Below, one piece after another: positions 1 to 10,045 of a stretch of DNA of 64,000 bases. Source of the stretch: Vibrio injensis. GTDB lineage: Bacteria; Pseudomonadota; Gammaproteobacteria; Enterobacterales; Vibrionaceae. The first letter of the stretch is position 1. Each line of letters opens with the position of its first letter. Location of the stretch: NCBI RefSeq assembly GCF_001895205.1, contig NZ_BDJF01000011.1, forward strand, positions 294,032 through 358,031, read 5' to 3'. Under the pieces are notes generated by a model. That model did no database searches, was not told the origin of the DNA, and saw nothing but the letters and a program-made list of their open reading frames with translations. Made by a program: the position numbers and the translations under genes.

Positions 1-597
1 CTACAGCCAAGAGATATCCCAAACTTTAAACAAGGTGACTGGTTACACGCTTGCTCTATTGCTCTGGCTAACGAACCAAGTCGCAGTAGCACATTTGCAG
101 CTATAGAACGAATTAAACAAGCTGGCGGTTATGTCAGTTTTGACCCTAATTTGCGCGAAGAAGTCTGGCAGAATCCGGATCAAATTATCGAGGTCGTGAT
201 GCAAGCGGTCAGTAAGGCTGACGTGGTGAAATTTTCTGAAGAAGAGCTGACATTTTTAACTCAAACCAACACCATTGAACAAGGATTAAATGTCTTAGCT
301 CCCCTCTCCCTACCGTTGGTGGTTATAACACAGGGGGCCAAAGGGGCTCTCGTGGTAAGAAACCAACAGCAAGAGATCGTCACTGGTAAAGTCGTACAAC
401 CTATCGACACCACAGGAGCAGGCGATGCATTTGTCGGTGGTTTGTTATACCAATTAGCCACAAGCCATCACTGGCAAGAAAATATTACTCAAGCCATCCA
501 ATGGGCACATGGCTGCGGGGCATTAGCCACCACTCAAAAAGGAGCGATGACGGCTTTGCCTAACCAGCAAGCATTACTTGAGTTTATTAACTGCTAG
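1..597 (+). CDS. scrK: Fructokinase, 5' end outside window
   Basis: PfkB/ribokinase-family sugar kinase that phosphorylates the fructose released by sucrose-6-phosphate hydrolase. The frame is open from base 1, so the gene starts upstream of the window; about 198 C-terminal residues are present. They include the family segment FDPNLRE and the C-terminal PfkB signature DTTGAGDAF, which carries the catalytic Asp and the anion hole. The assignment to scrK rather than another PfkB kinase rests on the adjacent scrB, scrR and scrA. It is convergent with scrB and ends at a shared bidirectional terminator. Confidence 0.88.
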   Translation, partial: LQPRDIPNFKQGDWLHACSIALANEPSRSSTFAAIERIKQAGGYVSFDPNLREEVWQNPDQIIEVVMQAVSKADVVKFSEEELTFLTQTNTIEQGLNVLAPLSLPLVVITQGAKGALVVRNQQQEIVTGKVVQPIDTTGAGDAFVGGLLYQLATSHHWQENITQAIQWAHGCGALATTQKGAMTALPNQQALLEFINC

Positions 598-648
598 GGT
601 CTGTTTATCTTTCGAGCTGATTTTTGCCGCCATCGCGGAGCCTAAAAT

Positions 649-673
649 AACGGCTGTTGAACCAACAGCCGTT
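649..673. terminator. Bidirectional terminator between scrK and scrB
   Basis: Perfect 10-bp inverted repeat AACGGCTGTT/AACAGCCGTT with a 5-nt loop, with A/T-rich flanks on both sides. It sits between two convergent genes. Confidence 0.75.
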
Positions 674-677
674 AAAT

Positions 678-2318
678 TTAGTGGGCAAAAGGACTAATGG
701 TTGCCTGAAGAGGAAAATAATCCGCTTCAACCTCAGCGCCGAATAAAGCGATTTGCGTAGCATCCGGCGCGGTAAACACGCGGCTACTCATCACTTGCTC
801 TCCTTGATTGATAAAGATTTCAATCGACGAATGATCAACCAGAATGTGTAAATCAACCCGCTGAGTGGTCAGACTGATTTCTCGTATCGTATCCCCTTGA
901 CGGATCTCAGTGTGACTGCGATCTAAGCGTAAAGTGTGGCTCTGTTCATCTAGGGATAACACCACTTGCTGATGACGATTTTTCATCAGATGTAGCTCAC
1001 TCCCCCAAGGTAAAATAACCTGTAGCTCATAACTTTTACCGCCAATGTCGATACCCTGCTCGGTCAAATGTAGTGAGCGTTTTTCGCCACGTAACTGAGT
1101 GAGTTCACGAATCGGGCTCTGTATCACGCAACCATTTATCCACCGTAACTCACGTAACGCGGTTAATTGGTGGATCCAGCCATCAGCACAACTAGGATGA
1201 TCAATCTCGTCTGGTAACCCCATCCAGCCACAGAGAATACGTCGTCCATCTGGTGTCAGTGCCGTTTGCGGCGCATAAAAATCAAAACCGCTATCCAGCT
1301 CCCAACCCTGTAAAAACTGTAACTGTCCTTGCTGATTGTCGGCAACGGTGAAAATTCGATTGTGGTGTTCAATGGTGTGATGAGGATTGGATGAGCGGAT
1401 ACCTTGTGGACCAAAAACAACCAAGCTTTGGCCATCCAGTTCAAACATATCTGGGCATTCCCACATATAACCATAAGGCGCTAATTCTTGACCATACAAT
1501 CCATCAAATTGCCAATCGTGTAAGTTATCCGAATGATAAACGGCCAAACAACCCGATAATTGCTGAGTTTGCGCGCCGAGCAGCATCTGCCAGCGACCCT
1601 GTTTATACACCACTTTAGGATCGCGAATATGCTCAGTAACTCCATCTGGTAGTGTGCGGATAACCGGGCCTAGTTTAGTGAAACCACCTTCAGAGTCAGC
1701 TTTGGCAATACACTGCATGGTCTGCCGCTGTCTATCCTGTCCTAATCGAGTATTTCCGGTATAAAACAGCCACAAATCGTCACCATCACTGACTGCATGA
1801 CCGGAAAATACACCGTGACTGTCAAACCAGTCAGATGGCGTTAAAGCAATCGAATGCCAACGCCAGTTGATAAGATCTTGGCTTTTAAGTAGCACCCAAT
1901 ACTTATCTTTATGCTGGCAAGCAAACGGGTGCCATTGATAAAACAGATAATATTCACCCTGATGATAAACAAAACCGTTGGGATCATTAAGTAAACCTTG
2001 CGGGGGAGAAATGTGCCACTGCGGACGATAGTGACTTGCTATCGCCAAGGAGCAAGCTTGAGCACGCTTAAGCTGGCGCTCTGCAATAGAGCGTCCAACA
2101 ACCACTAACTCTTGCTCAGAAATAACCGCTGGATCCATTTGATTGGTAGTAGAAAGTTGCCACTCTCCTAATACCTCTTCCAGTACAACAGTGGTAGGCA
2201 GCGGCTGCTTAACAAGTTGTCGATTATCTACCGCAACCGTGACCCAGCCTTGAGGGGCTAAAATACGGGTAACATTGGTGATTCCGCCAGCGAGCTCAAT
2301 CAGAGTATCAAGATTCAT
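678..2318 (-). CDS. scrB: Sucrose-6-phosphate hydrolase (GH32 invertase)
   Basis: Cleaves sucrose-6-phosphate delivered by the PTS permease into glucose-6-phosphate and fructose in the cytoplasm. GH32 landmarks are all present: NDPNG with nucleophile Asp near residue 112, RDP near 232-234 (transition-state stabiliser), and WECPDMF with the acid/base Glu near 287. A C-terminal beta-sandwich follows. At 546 residues it is longer than typical ScrB (about 470) because of roughly 90 residues before the catalytic domain. No signal peptide is visible. A LacI-type operator lies just upstream of the start. Confidence 0.93.
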   Translation of the reverse strand: MNLDTLIELAGGITNVTRILAPQGWVTVAVDNRQLVKQPLPTTVVLEEVLGEWQLSTTNQMDPAVISEQELVVVGRSIAERQLKRAQACSLAIASHYRPQWHISPPQGLLNDPNGFVYHQGEYYLFYQWHPFACQHKDKYWVLLKSQDLINWRWHSIALTPSDWFDSHGVFSGHAVSDGDDLWLFYTGNTRLGQDRQRQTMQCIAKADSEGGFTKLGPVIRTLPDGVTEHIRDPKVVYKQGRWQMLLGAQTQQLSGCLAVYHSDNLHDWQFDGLYGQELAPYGYMWECPDMFELDGQSLVVFGPQGIRSSNPHHTIEHHNRIFTVADNQQGQLQFLQGWELDSGFDFYAPQTALTPDGRRILCGWMGLPDEIDHPSCADGWIHQLTALRELRWINGCVIQSPIRELTQLRGEKRSLHLTEQGIDIGGKSYELQVILPWGSELHLMKNRHQQVVLSLDEQSHTLRLDRSHTEIRQGDTIREISLTTQRVDLHILVDHSSIEIFINQGEQVMSSRVFTAPDATQIALFGAEVEADYFPLQATISPFAH

Positions 2319-2338
2319 TGCCTTTCCTAACCTTATTC

Positions 2339-2350
2339 GGGAACGTTCTC
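2339..2350. promoter_or_regulatory. Putative ScrR operator upstream of scrB
   Basis: GGGAACGTTCTC, 21 bases before the scrB start. It shares the core GGGAACGTT (a LacI-family half-palindrome) with the reverse complement of the site at 3617-3626 in front of scrA. The shared core in front of both sucrose genes is the support; binding by ScrR is inferred. Confidence 0.55.
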
Positions 2351-2450
2351 AAAATATAAGAGATAAACGCTTAAAGCAAGTTTTTACCTTAGATAGCTGG
2401 CATTATAAATTATCAATGTGAGATATAGCGCGATCGAATATAATCGCCAT

Positions 2451-3437
2451 TTAACAAGTCTCACGCTCAACGTTTTGGAACGTCAGCACCACTTTACTCA
2501 TTTCTAAACCTTGACCAGCGATGCGATCAAGCAGCATCTTCGCGGCATTTTCTCCTGCTTTATCAAAAGCATAATTAAAGGTAGATAGACTTGGAGTACT
2601 GACATAAGCCAACTCATCATTACCGACCCCCAATATTTTCACCTGCTGACCCGCAATTCGACCGCTCTCATGCAGGGCCTTAATGGCCCCAATCGCTAAA
2701 CGATCAGTTGCACAAAATAGCCCATCAAGTTGTGGGAAATCTTTTAGTTGCTGCTGAGCTAACCGATAGCCAGACTCAATCGAAAAATCGCCTCGTGCAT
2801 GAAACAATAACTGACGTTGATGAAGGGCTAATGACTGCTCAAGCCCTTGCGAACGAAGGACATCTACCGCCACATCATCACTTTGCACACCAATAAAGCC
2901 AATATGCTGACACCCAGCGGCAACTAATCGGTTACCAGCTTCAAAGCCAACACGTAAATCATCATGCACGACACTCGGAATATTGTATAAAGAGCCATCC
3001 TGCCCCACTAAAACGACCGGAACCACCGATTGCTGAATAGCTTGAACTAAGCTTTGATCAAGGTGAGTCGCATAGAAGATGATTCCCTCTACCCGCTTCT
3101 GATTAAAAATTTGTATATATTCTAATTCTTTAGCATGAATTTGATGAGTGTTAGCCAGCAACACATGCTTGCCTGCTTGTTCAAAAATGGCGGTCAAACC
3201 ATCAACACCTTGCGCGGTAGCATGAGAAGAAACTCGAGGCACAATCACGCCAATTAAATTGGTCTTTTGTGATTTAAGATCTTTAGCGACCTGATTGACC
3301 ATATAACCACATTCAGCAACAGCTTTTAACACCTTGATTTTTGTAGATTCTTTTACACCATACTCGTCATTCATCACTCTTGACACGGTCGATTTTGATA
3401 CCCCAGCCAAACGAGCTACATCATGCAAACTTGCCAT
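2451..3437 (-). CDS. scrR: LacI-family sucrose operon repressor
   Basis: 328-residue LacI/GalR regulator. The N-terminal helix-turn-helix (residues about 2-48) reads DVARLAGVSKSTVSRVMN, followed by a hinge with LKSQKTN and a periplasmic-binding-protein-like effector domain. It probably senses fructose or fructose phosphate, as ScrR proteins do (family knowledge). It lies between scrB and scrA, on the scrB strand and divergent from scrA, so it is placed to repress both. The scrB-scrR gap of 132 bases holds one putative operator. Confidence 0.85.
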   Translation of the reverse strand: MASLHDVARLAGVSKSTVSRVMNDEYGVKESTKIKVLKAVAECGYMVNQVAKDLKSQKTNLIGVIVPRVSSHATAQGVDGLTAIFEQAGKHVLLANTHQIHAKELEYIQIFNQKRVEGIIFYATHLDQSLVQAIQQSVVPVVLVGQDGSLYNIPSVVHDDLRVGFEAGNRLVAAGCQHIGFIGVQSDDVAVDVLRSQGLEQSLALHQRQLLFHARGDFSIESGYRLAQQQLKDFPQLDGLFCATDRLAIGAIKALHESGRIAGQQVKILGVGNDELAYVSTPSLSTFNYAFDKAGENAAKMLLDRIAGQGLEMSKVVLTFQNVERETC

Positions 3438-3616
3438 TTTTTCTTATTCCATCATTACATTGGGATTGATTGCAAAATCACTGCGCTATTATCGCTTTTA
3501 TTACGTGATTCTGCCTTTGTTTTATTCATTATCACGGTAGATTTTGGCGATCCTATTCACAGATCTATTGATTTCCTTTTGACCTCTAGCCAATTGTTGA
3601 TGATTATTACACTTGC

Positions 3617-3626
3617 AAACGTTCCC
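3617..3626. promoter_or_regulatory. Putative ScrR operator in the scrR-scrA intergenic region
   Basis: AAACGTTCCC, the reverse complement of GGGAACGTTT, matching the scrB-side operator over GGGAACGTT. It sits between divergent scrR and scrA. Confidence 0.5.
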
Positions 3627-3658
3627 AACAAATAAAACATAACGATTGAAACTACGCA

Positions 3659-3722
3659 CTACCCAAACAACTTGAAATTACAGACAAATAACATCGCCGT
3701 CGCTTCAAGTCGCAAGGGATAC
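3659..3722. repeat. Internally deleted ERIC-type repeat upstream of scrA
   Basis: About 64 bases that keep the outer arms of the longer repeats at 7997 and 37582 (ACCCAAACAACTTGAA at the left, GCTTCAAGTCGCAAGGG at the right) but lack the central part. It lies within the scrA leader, ending about 29 bases before the start codon. Confidence 0.6.
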
Positions 3723-3750
3723 CTATTATTCACAATAACCGGGGTGAGTT

Positions 3751-5190
3751 ATGAACTATCCAGTCATAGCAAAACAACTTATTGAGCTGTTGGGTGGCAA
3801 AGCCAACATTCAAGCACTCGCACACTGTGCCACTCGACTTCGCTTAGCGATCAATGATGAATCACTGATTGACGAAAAAGCCATTGAAGATCTCGATGGT
3901 GTAAAAGGTCAATTTAAGGTTGCAGGTCAGTACCAAATTATTTTCGGTTCAGGCATTGTTAACCAAGTTTATGCTGAAATGGCCAAGTTGACGGGCCTTG
4001 CTGAGATGTCCACCAATGATGTGGCTTCAGCTGGTGCACAAAAGCAGAATATTGTCCAACGTGCAGTGAAAGGCTTATCGGATATTTTCGTTCCCATCAT
4101 CCCAGCGATTGTCGCGGGGGGCTTATTAATGGGTCTTTATAACCTATTAACGGCACAGGGTTTATTTATCGAAGGGCAATCACTGATTGACGCCAATCCC
4201 GGTCTGGCTGATTTAGCGAGTATGATCAATACCTTCGCCAACGCCCCTTTTGTTTATTTACCGGTTTTATTGGCTTTTTCTGCCTCACGTAAATTTGGCG
4301 GTAATCCTTTCCTTGGCGCAGCTTTAGGCATGCTCATGGTTCACCCTGATCTTCTCAATGGCTGGGGATTTGGTAGCGCTTCATTAACTGGTGATATTCC
4401 TACTTGGAATATTTTAGGCTTAGAAATCCAAAAAGTCGGCTATCAGGGCTCGGTATTGCCCGTCTTAGTCGCTACCTTTATTCTGGCTAAAGTAGAAAAT
4501 GGGTTAAGAAAAATCATCCCTTCAGTACTTGATAACCTATTAACGCCAATGCTAGCCATTTTTATCACTGGTTTTCTGACCTTTACTGTCGTCGGTCCTT
4601 TAACTCGTGATGTCGGATTCCTGTTAGGCGATGGCTTAAACTGGATGTATGAATCAGCGGGCTTTATCGGTGGCGCATTATTTGGCTTCGTCTATGCACC
4701 ATTTGTAATCACAGGCATGCACCATAGCTTTATTGCCATTGAAACTCAGTTGCTTGCTGATATCGCTATCACCGGTGGTACGTTTATTTTCCCTATCGCA
4801 GCCATGTCTAATGTGGCGCAAGGTGCTGCTGCTTTAGCCGTAGGATTGACCACCAAAGAGACTAAAATGAAAGGGATAGCGGTCCCCTCTGGCGTCACCG
4901 CGTTATTAGGTATTACTGAACCAGCGATGTTCGGGGTTAACTTAAAACTGCGTTATCCGTTTATCGCAGCGATTTGCGGAGCCGCTATCGCCAGTGCCTT
5001 TATTACTTTATTTACCGTAAAAGCACACGCTCTAGGCGCAGCGGGTTTACCGGGGATTATCTCCATCAGTCCTGATAAAATTGGCTACTACGTGGTCGGT
5101 ATGGTCATCGCCTTTGTTGCGTCATTTGCTCTCACCTTGTTGCTCGGTATGCGTGAAAAAGCCAAACTAGGTGCTCGTGCTAACGCGTAA
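3751..5190 (+). CDS. scrA: PTS sucrose permease, EIIBC components
   Basis: Takes up sucrose and phosphorylates it to sucrose-6-phosphate. The N-terminal EIIB domain carries the phosphorylated Cys at about residue 26 in AHCATRLRLAI. A multi-span EIIC domain (about residues 105-470) follows, including GITEPAMFGVNLKLRYPF. There is no EIIA domain, so it must receive phosphate from a separate EIIA, probably EIIA-Glc (known for sucrose EIIs). At 479 residues it has the usual length. It is preceded by GGGGTGAG at a suitable ribosome-binding distance and followed by an intrinsic terminator. Confidence 0.92.
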   Translation: MNYPVIAKQLIELLGGKANIQALAHCATRLRLAINDESLIDEKAIEDLDGVKGQFKVAGQYQIIFGSGIVNQVYAEMAKLTGLAEMSTNDVASAGAQKQNIVQRAVKGLSDIFVPIIPAIVAGGLLMGLYNLLTAQGLFIEGQSLIDANPGLADLASMINTFANAPFVYLPVLLAFSASRKFGGNPFLGAALGMLMVHPDLLNGWGFGSASLTGDIPTWNILGLEIQKVGYQGSVLPVLVATFILAKVENGLRKIIPSVLDNLLTPMLAIFITGFLTFTVVGPLTRDVGFLLGDGLNWMYESAGFIGGALFGFVYAPFVITGMHHSFIAIETQLLADIAITGGTFIFPIAAMSNVAQGAAALAVGLTTKETKMKGIAVPSGVTALLGITEPAMFGVNLKLRYPFIAAICGAAIASAFITLFTVKAHALGAAGLPGIISISPDKIGYYVVGMVIAFVASFALTLLLGMREKAKLGARANA

Positions 5191-5270
5191 GGTATCCCCC
5201 TTAACTGCAAAAAAGATTAAGACGCTTGAAATACCCAAGCGACAAATAGAGAACAGTTAATCTTACGCTT

Positions 5271-5297
5271 TGCCCGCTCTTTGAGTGGGTATTTTTT
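5271..5297 (+). terminator. Intrinsic terminator of scrA
   Basis: GC-rich stem CCCGCTC/GAGTGGG (one G-T pair) with a 3-nt loop, followed by TATTTTTTA. Confidence 0.75.
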
Positions 5298-5403
5298 ATC
5301 GATTGATTGTTATTTTAATGCTTGCTATAACACCCGTTAGCACTTACACACGACTTAATGTGACAGATAGACGACAACGTTAAGTATGCAAGATTGCACC
5401 CAT

Positions 5404-5484
5404 ATAGTCGGGGAGCCTTAAGGCTGAGATCGCATTGCGAGACCCGTTGAACCTGATTCAGTTAGCACTGACGTAGGGAACTAT
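5404..5484 (+). ncRNA. TPP riboswitch (thi-box)
   Basis: Matches the THI-element consensus: CGGGGAGCC, GGCTGAGA, GACCCGTTGAACCTGAT and ACGTAGGGAA in the right order and spacing. A closing P1 stem pairs ATAGT (5404-5408) with ACTAT (5480-5484). It lies 120 bases upstream of thiD and should lower its expression when thiamine pyrophosphate is abundant. Confidence 0.93.
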
Positions 5485-5550
5485 TAACACCAATAACGAT
5501 GTTACTTACAAAGACAACGGGGCGCACACTCGATTGCTCTTAGGTGACAT

Positions 5551-5598
5551 TGACCATTTTGGTCCCATTGGTCAGTTCCTATGCGTCATCTGTAGGAG
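5551..5598 (+). promoter_or_regulatory. Candidate riboswitch expression platform before thiD
   Basis: TGACCA/TGGTCA form a short hairpin and TCCTA (5577-5581) can pair with TAGGA (5593-5597), which overlaps the thiD Shine-Dalgarno AGGAG at 5594-5598. No T-run follows, so control of translation initiation rather than termination is suggested. The structure is read by eye only. Confidence 0.4.
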
Positions 5599-5604
5599 CC
5601 TGTC

Positions 5605-6489
5605 ATGACCAACACCTTATCTGCTCTTTCATCCATCCCAATCGTATTAACTATTGCTGGCTCAGATAGCGGCGGCGGTGCGGGGATCCAAGCCGATATC
5701 AAGGCCATTTCCGCCACGGGTAGCTATGCTTGTAGCGCCATTACTGCCATCACCTCACAAAATACCCTTGGGGTAACGGCAATTTTACCGATTGCCATTG
5801 AACACATTGCCAGTCAACTGGATGCGATTTTTAGTGACTTTACCGTGGCAGCGGTAAAAATTGGTATGCTGGCTGACAGCCAAATTATCCATATCGTCGC
5901 TGAAAAACTCCGCCACTATCAACCCAATATTATTGTGATTGATCCTGTGATGGTCGCCACAAGCGGTGATGCATTACTTGCCGATCAAGCCGTCAACGAC
6001 TTAAAGCAGCAGTTATTACCACTAGCCACTGTTATCACGCCTAACTTACCTGAAGCTGCGGTATTAACTGGCTGTACGATACCAAAACACGACCAGCAAC
6101 TTGATGAGATCATCGCAGCATTACAGACTTTGCCAAGCCAAGCGGTGCTGCTTAAAGGTGGCCACTTTATTGCATCAGCAAATAGTCACGATTGGCTGAT
6201 CTGCGGCTCGCGGGTGACGTGTTTTTCAGGGCGAAGAATCCACACCAGCAATACTCATGGTACAGGTTGTACCCTTTCGGCGGCGCTTGCTTCTTACCTC
6301 GCGCAAGGCTTAAGCCTTGAGCAAGCCGTAACGCGAGCAAAACATTATATCTCGCAAGCCATCTTACATGCTGACCAGTTGCACGTAGGTAAAGGCCATG
6401 GGCCAGTACATCATTTCTATGCGCTTCACAGCAAAAATGGTATCGATAATAAAAAATTGGAACCGGTTACAGAAACCGGTTTCAATTGA
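5605..6489 (+). CDS. thiD: Hydroxymethylpyrimidine / HMP-phosphate kinase
   Basis: Phosphorylates HMP and HMP-P in the pyrimidine branch of thiamine biosynthesis. 294 residues of the ribokinase fold. Residues about 12-30 carry TIAGSDSGGGAGIQADIKA, typical of ThiD and PdxK, and THGTGCTLSAALA near 219 holds the catalytic Cys/anion-hole loop. Control by a TPP riboswitch favours ThiD over pyridoxal kinase. AGGAG sits six bases before the ATG. The last codons overlap two operator palindromes that belong to the next gene. Confidence 0.93.
   Translation: MTNTLSALSSIPIVLTIAGSDSGGGAGIQADIKAISATGSYACSAITAITSQNTLGVTAILPIAIEHIASQLDAIFSDFTVAAVKIGMLADSQIIHIVAEKLRHYQPNIIVIDPVMVATSGDALLADQAVNDLKQQLLPLATVITPNLPEAAVLTGCTIPKHDQQLDEIIAALQTLPSQAVLLKGGHFIASANSHDWLICGSRVTCFSGRRIHTSNTHGTGCTLSAALASYLAQGLSLEQAVTRAKHYISQAILHADQLHVGKGHGPVHHFYALHSKNGIDNKKLEPVTETGFN
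6457..6484. promoter_or_regulatory. Two AscG-like operators overlapping the 3' end of thiD
   Basis: Two AACCGGTT-centred palindromes, GGAACCGGTTAC and GAAACCGGTTTC, 13 bases apart centre to centre. The second matches the TGAAACCGGTTTCA-type site that I recall for E. coli AscG. They lie 72-99 bases before the beta-glucosidase start, with the matching LacI regulator just downstream of that gene. Confidence 0.65.
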
Positions 6490-6552
6490 GTAAAAAACGA
6501 TCTAGACTAGCCACAGATTAAGCCTATTTCTGGTAAAATTATTAAGGGGTAA

Positions 6553-7989
<1,437 letters not shown>

Positions 7990-7996
7990 TTACATC

Positions 7997-8124
7997 TATA
8001 CCCAAACCACTTACCGTTGCCGCTAGGCGGCAAGTGAGTAAGTCCCCATGAGCATAAATAGACTATGTGATTGGGGCGAACGAACGTAGCCAACACCCCT
8101 GCAGCTTCAAGTCGGAAGGGTATA
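7997..8124. repeat. Full-length ERIC-type element (128 bp)
   Basis: Imperfect palindrome starting TATACCC and ending GGGTATA. The core keeps the two segments used as ERIC primer sites: GTGAGTAAGTCCCCATGAGC and GTGATTGGGGCGAACGAAC. It is highly similar to 37582-37709 and lies between the GH1 gene and its regulator. Confidence 0.88.
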
Positions 8125-8130
8125 CACTCA

Positions 8131-8165
8131 CCAGCCCTTTGCACGCTCAAGTGACAAAGGGCTGG
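8131..8165 (+). terminator. Strong hairpin before the LacI-type regulator
   Basis: Perfect 11-bp stem CCAGCCCTTTG/CAAAGGGCTGG with a 13-nt loop. No T-run follows, so it may be an mRNA structure or part of the repeat boundary rather than a classical terminator. Confidence 0.4.
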
Positions 8166-8188
8166 ATCAGTTAGGAGTAATCGTTGTC

Positions 8189-9190
8189 ATGGCCACCATT
8201 AATGATGTATGCAAAGCCGCCGGAGTTTCTAAAGCAACCGTATCACGAGTGCTGAACGGCAATGGCCAAGTAAAAGAATCTACCCGCCAAGCGGTTCTTG
8301 CTACCATGCAACAACTCGGTTATCAACCCAATACCTTGGCGCAAGCGCTGGCCACCAATACCTCTCATGCGATTGGTTTAAGCTTACCGCATTTTCAAAG
8401 CAGCTATTTTGGTAGCATTCTGCATCATGCCGAACAAGGGGCTCAGCAAGCGGGCAAAAAATTGCTGGTAGTGAATGGTAAAAATAGTGCTCAAGGTGAG
8501 CGAGAAGCGCTGCAAACATTGGCGAATCAACGCTGTGACACGATTATGATCTATAGCCGCCATTTAACGGAAAGCGAGCTAAGTCAGTGGCAACAAACGC
8601 ATGCCATACCGCTCGTGGTATTAAATCGACACTTTTCTACTTCAACAATAGCAAGCTTTGGCTTAGATCAAACTCAATTAGCGACCCTTGCTATGCAGCA
8701 CTTATTAACCCTTAACCATCGAGCGATTGCTTGTATTACTTCACCGCTCAACAGTGAAACAGGACAGCTCCGCTTCGCCGCTTATCAGCAGCAGCTCGCG
8801 CAATCTGATATTGACCCCAAGCCTGATTTGATCGCCGAAGGCGATAATAGCCTTAACTCGGGCTACCATGCTACCCAGCAGCTACTCACTCGAGGTGTCC
8901 ACTTTAGTGCGATTTTTGCCTGTAATGATGATATGGCGATTGGCGCCATTCGCGCTTTACATGAGCACGGCCTGCACGTACCACGGGATATTGCCGTTGT
9001 TGGTATTGATAATGAACCTGCAGCGGCCTACGGCATTCCAAGTTTATCAACCGTAGCGCTGCCGATTGTCGAGTTAACTCAGGCTGCCACACAATGCGCG
9101 GTGATGCTTGCTAATAAGCAGCCAGTGACCTCATTGCATCATACTTATCTTGGCCAGTTAATCGTGCGTGAGTCGTCACTGTCCGCTTAA
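8189..9190 (+). CDS. LacI-family regulator of beta-glucoside use (AscG-like)
   Basis: 333 residues. The helix-turn-helix is at the N-terminus (INDVCKAAGVSKATVSRVLN), followed by a periplasmic-binding-like domain with CNDDMAIGAIRALHEHG and VVGIDNEPAAAYGIPSLSTV. It follows the phospho-beta-glucosidase gene, and AscG-like palindromes stand in front of that gene, so it probably represses it. GTAATC-type ribosome site after TTAGGAG. The effector is unknown. Confidence 0.82.
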   Translation: MATINDVCKAAGVSKATVSRVLNGNGQVKESTRQAVLATMQQLGYQPNTLAQALATNTSHAIGLSLPHFQSSYFGSILHHAEQGAQQAGKKLLVVNGKNSAQGEREALQTLANQRCDTIMIYSRHLTESELSQWQQTHAIPLVVLNRHFSTSTIASFGLDQTQLATLAMQHLLTLNHRAIACITSPLNSETGQLRFAAYQQQLAQSDIDPKPDLIAEGDNSLNSGYHATQQLLTRGVHFSAIFACNDDMAIGAIRALHEHGLHVPRDIAVVGIDNEPAAAYGIPSLSTVALPIVELTQAATQCAVMLANKQPVTSLHHTYLGQLIVRESSLSA

Positions 9191-9362
9191 TTTTCAGCGT
9201 AAAACGATCACATTGCGCCGATTAAATGATATAACCGAGACTGCCTTTTGCACTATTGTTGATAAAACGCAAAGCAACACCTTGCAGGTCAGTCAATGAT
9301 GGTCTTTTCACACTTGATCCGCTCTCCTAGCGGTTAAGTTTTCTCTAAAGTAAGGAATATGT

Positions 9363-9842
9363 ATGTCTGATATCGCAACCAGTATTGATGCCATTCAACC
9401 TATGGTGGAATCTTCTTCTGGCTCTATCTGGGGTTATGTGGTCGGTGGGCTAGTTCTTGTCGTGGCCGCTGGTTATTTTGGCTTTAAAAAGATCAATCAG
9501 CCTGCCTTTGTGATTAAACAAATTCGCAAACGCAACCGCAAAGAAATGCAAAAACAAGGGATAGAAAGCACCGAAGCGCTGGCCGATTTGGATCATTTGT
9601 TGGATGTCGTTCAGCAACACGCTATCGAGAATGGCATGAGTGGCACGGCTATGGTTCAACTGCTGGCACCACTCAACGATAAAGCCAAAATCAACTCTGC
9701 TGCTGGGTTTTATCAAGCGATGGCTTATATTGCCAAAAACATCAATCAGCCACAGCTAGTGAAAAGCTTACAAAACAAATCTAAACAAGTGAAATCCAGC
9801 TCGCCACTGATGGCCGGGCTACTGAAACGCGCTGGGGTTTAA
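9363..9842 (+). CDS. Hypothetical membrane-anchored protein
   Basis: 159 residues. One predicted transmembrane helix lies at about residues 21-41 (SIWGYVVGGLVLVVAAGYF). A basic stretch follows (KQIRKRNRKEMQKQ), then a soluble helical domain with a basic C-terminus, giving a likely N-out/C-in topology. AAGGAAT precedes the ATG. I do not recognise the family. It stands alone between the LacI gene and the GH13 genes. Confidence 0.7.
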   Translation: MSDIATSIDAIQPMVESSSGSIWGYVVGGLVLVVAAGYFGFKKINQPAFVIKQIRKRNRKEMQKQGIESTEALADLDHLLDVVQQHAIENGMSGTAMVQLLAPLNDKAKINSAAGFYQAMAYIAKNINQPQLVKSLQNKSKQVKSSSPLMAGLLKRAGV

Positions 9843-10045
9843 TTCTCGATTTCTGTGGCTTGCTATAATCACCAGCAGGCCATAGCAACAACCATTCCGT
9901 TCATTCGTATAGCTTAACCTAGCTCACACTTTTTCACTCTCCCTTCGATCTACGCCCTAAATTGCTGAGTAAGGGATGAGTTGCATTATCTAACCATTGT
10001 CTACCCTAAAGCGGTTTCTTATTGATAGCAGTTAGGTTTTAGACG

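Noticed and set aside
3334..3635. Plus-strand frames across the scrR start and scrA leader
   Set aside because: They overlap scrR and the operator region and have no ribosome site.
9972..9981. GGGATGAGT as a MalT box before the GH13 genes
   Set aside because: Single short match, no second box, and no malT or mal transport genes nearby.
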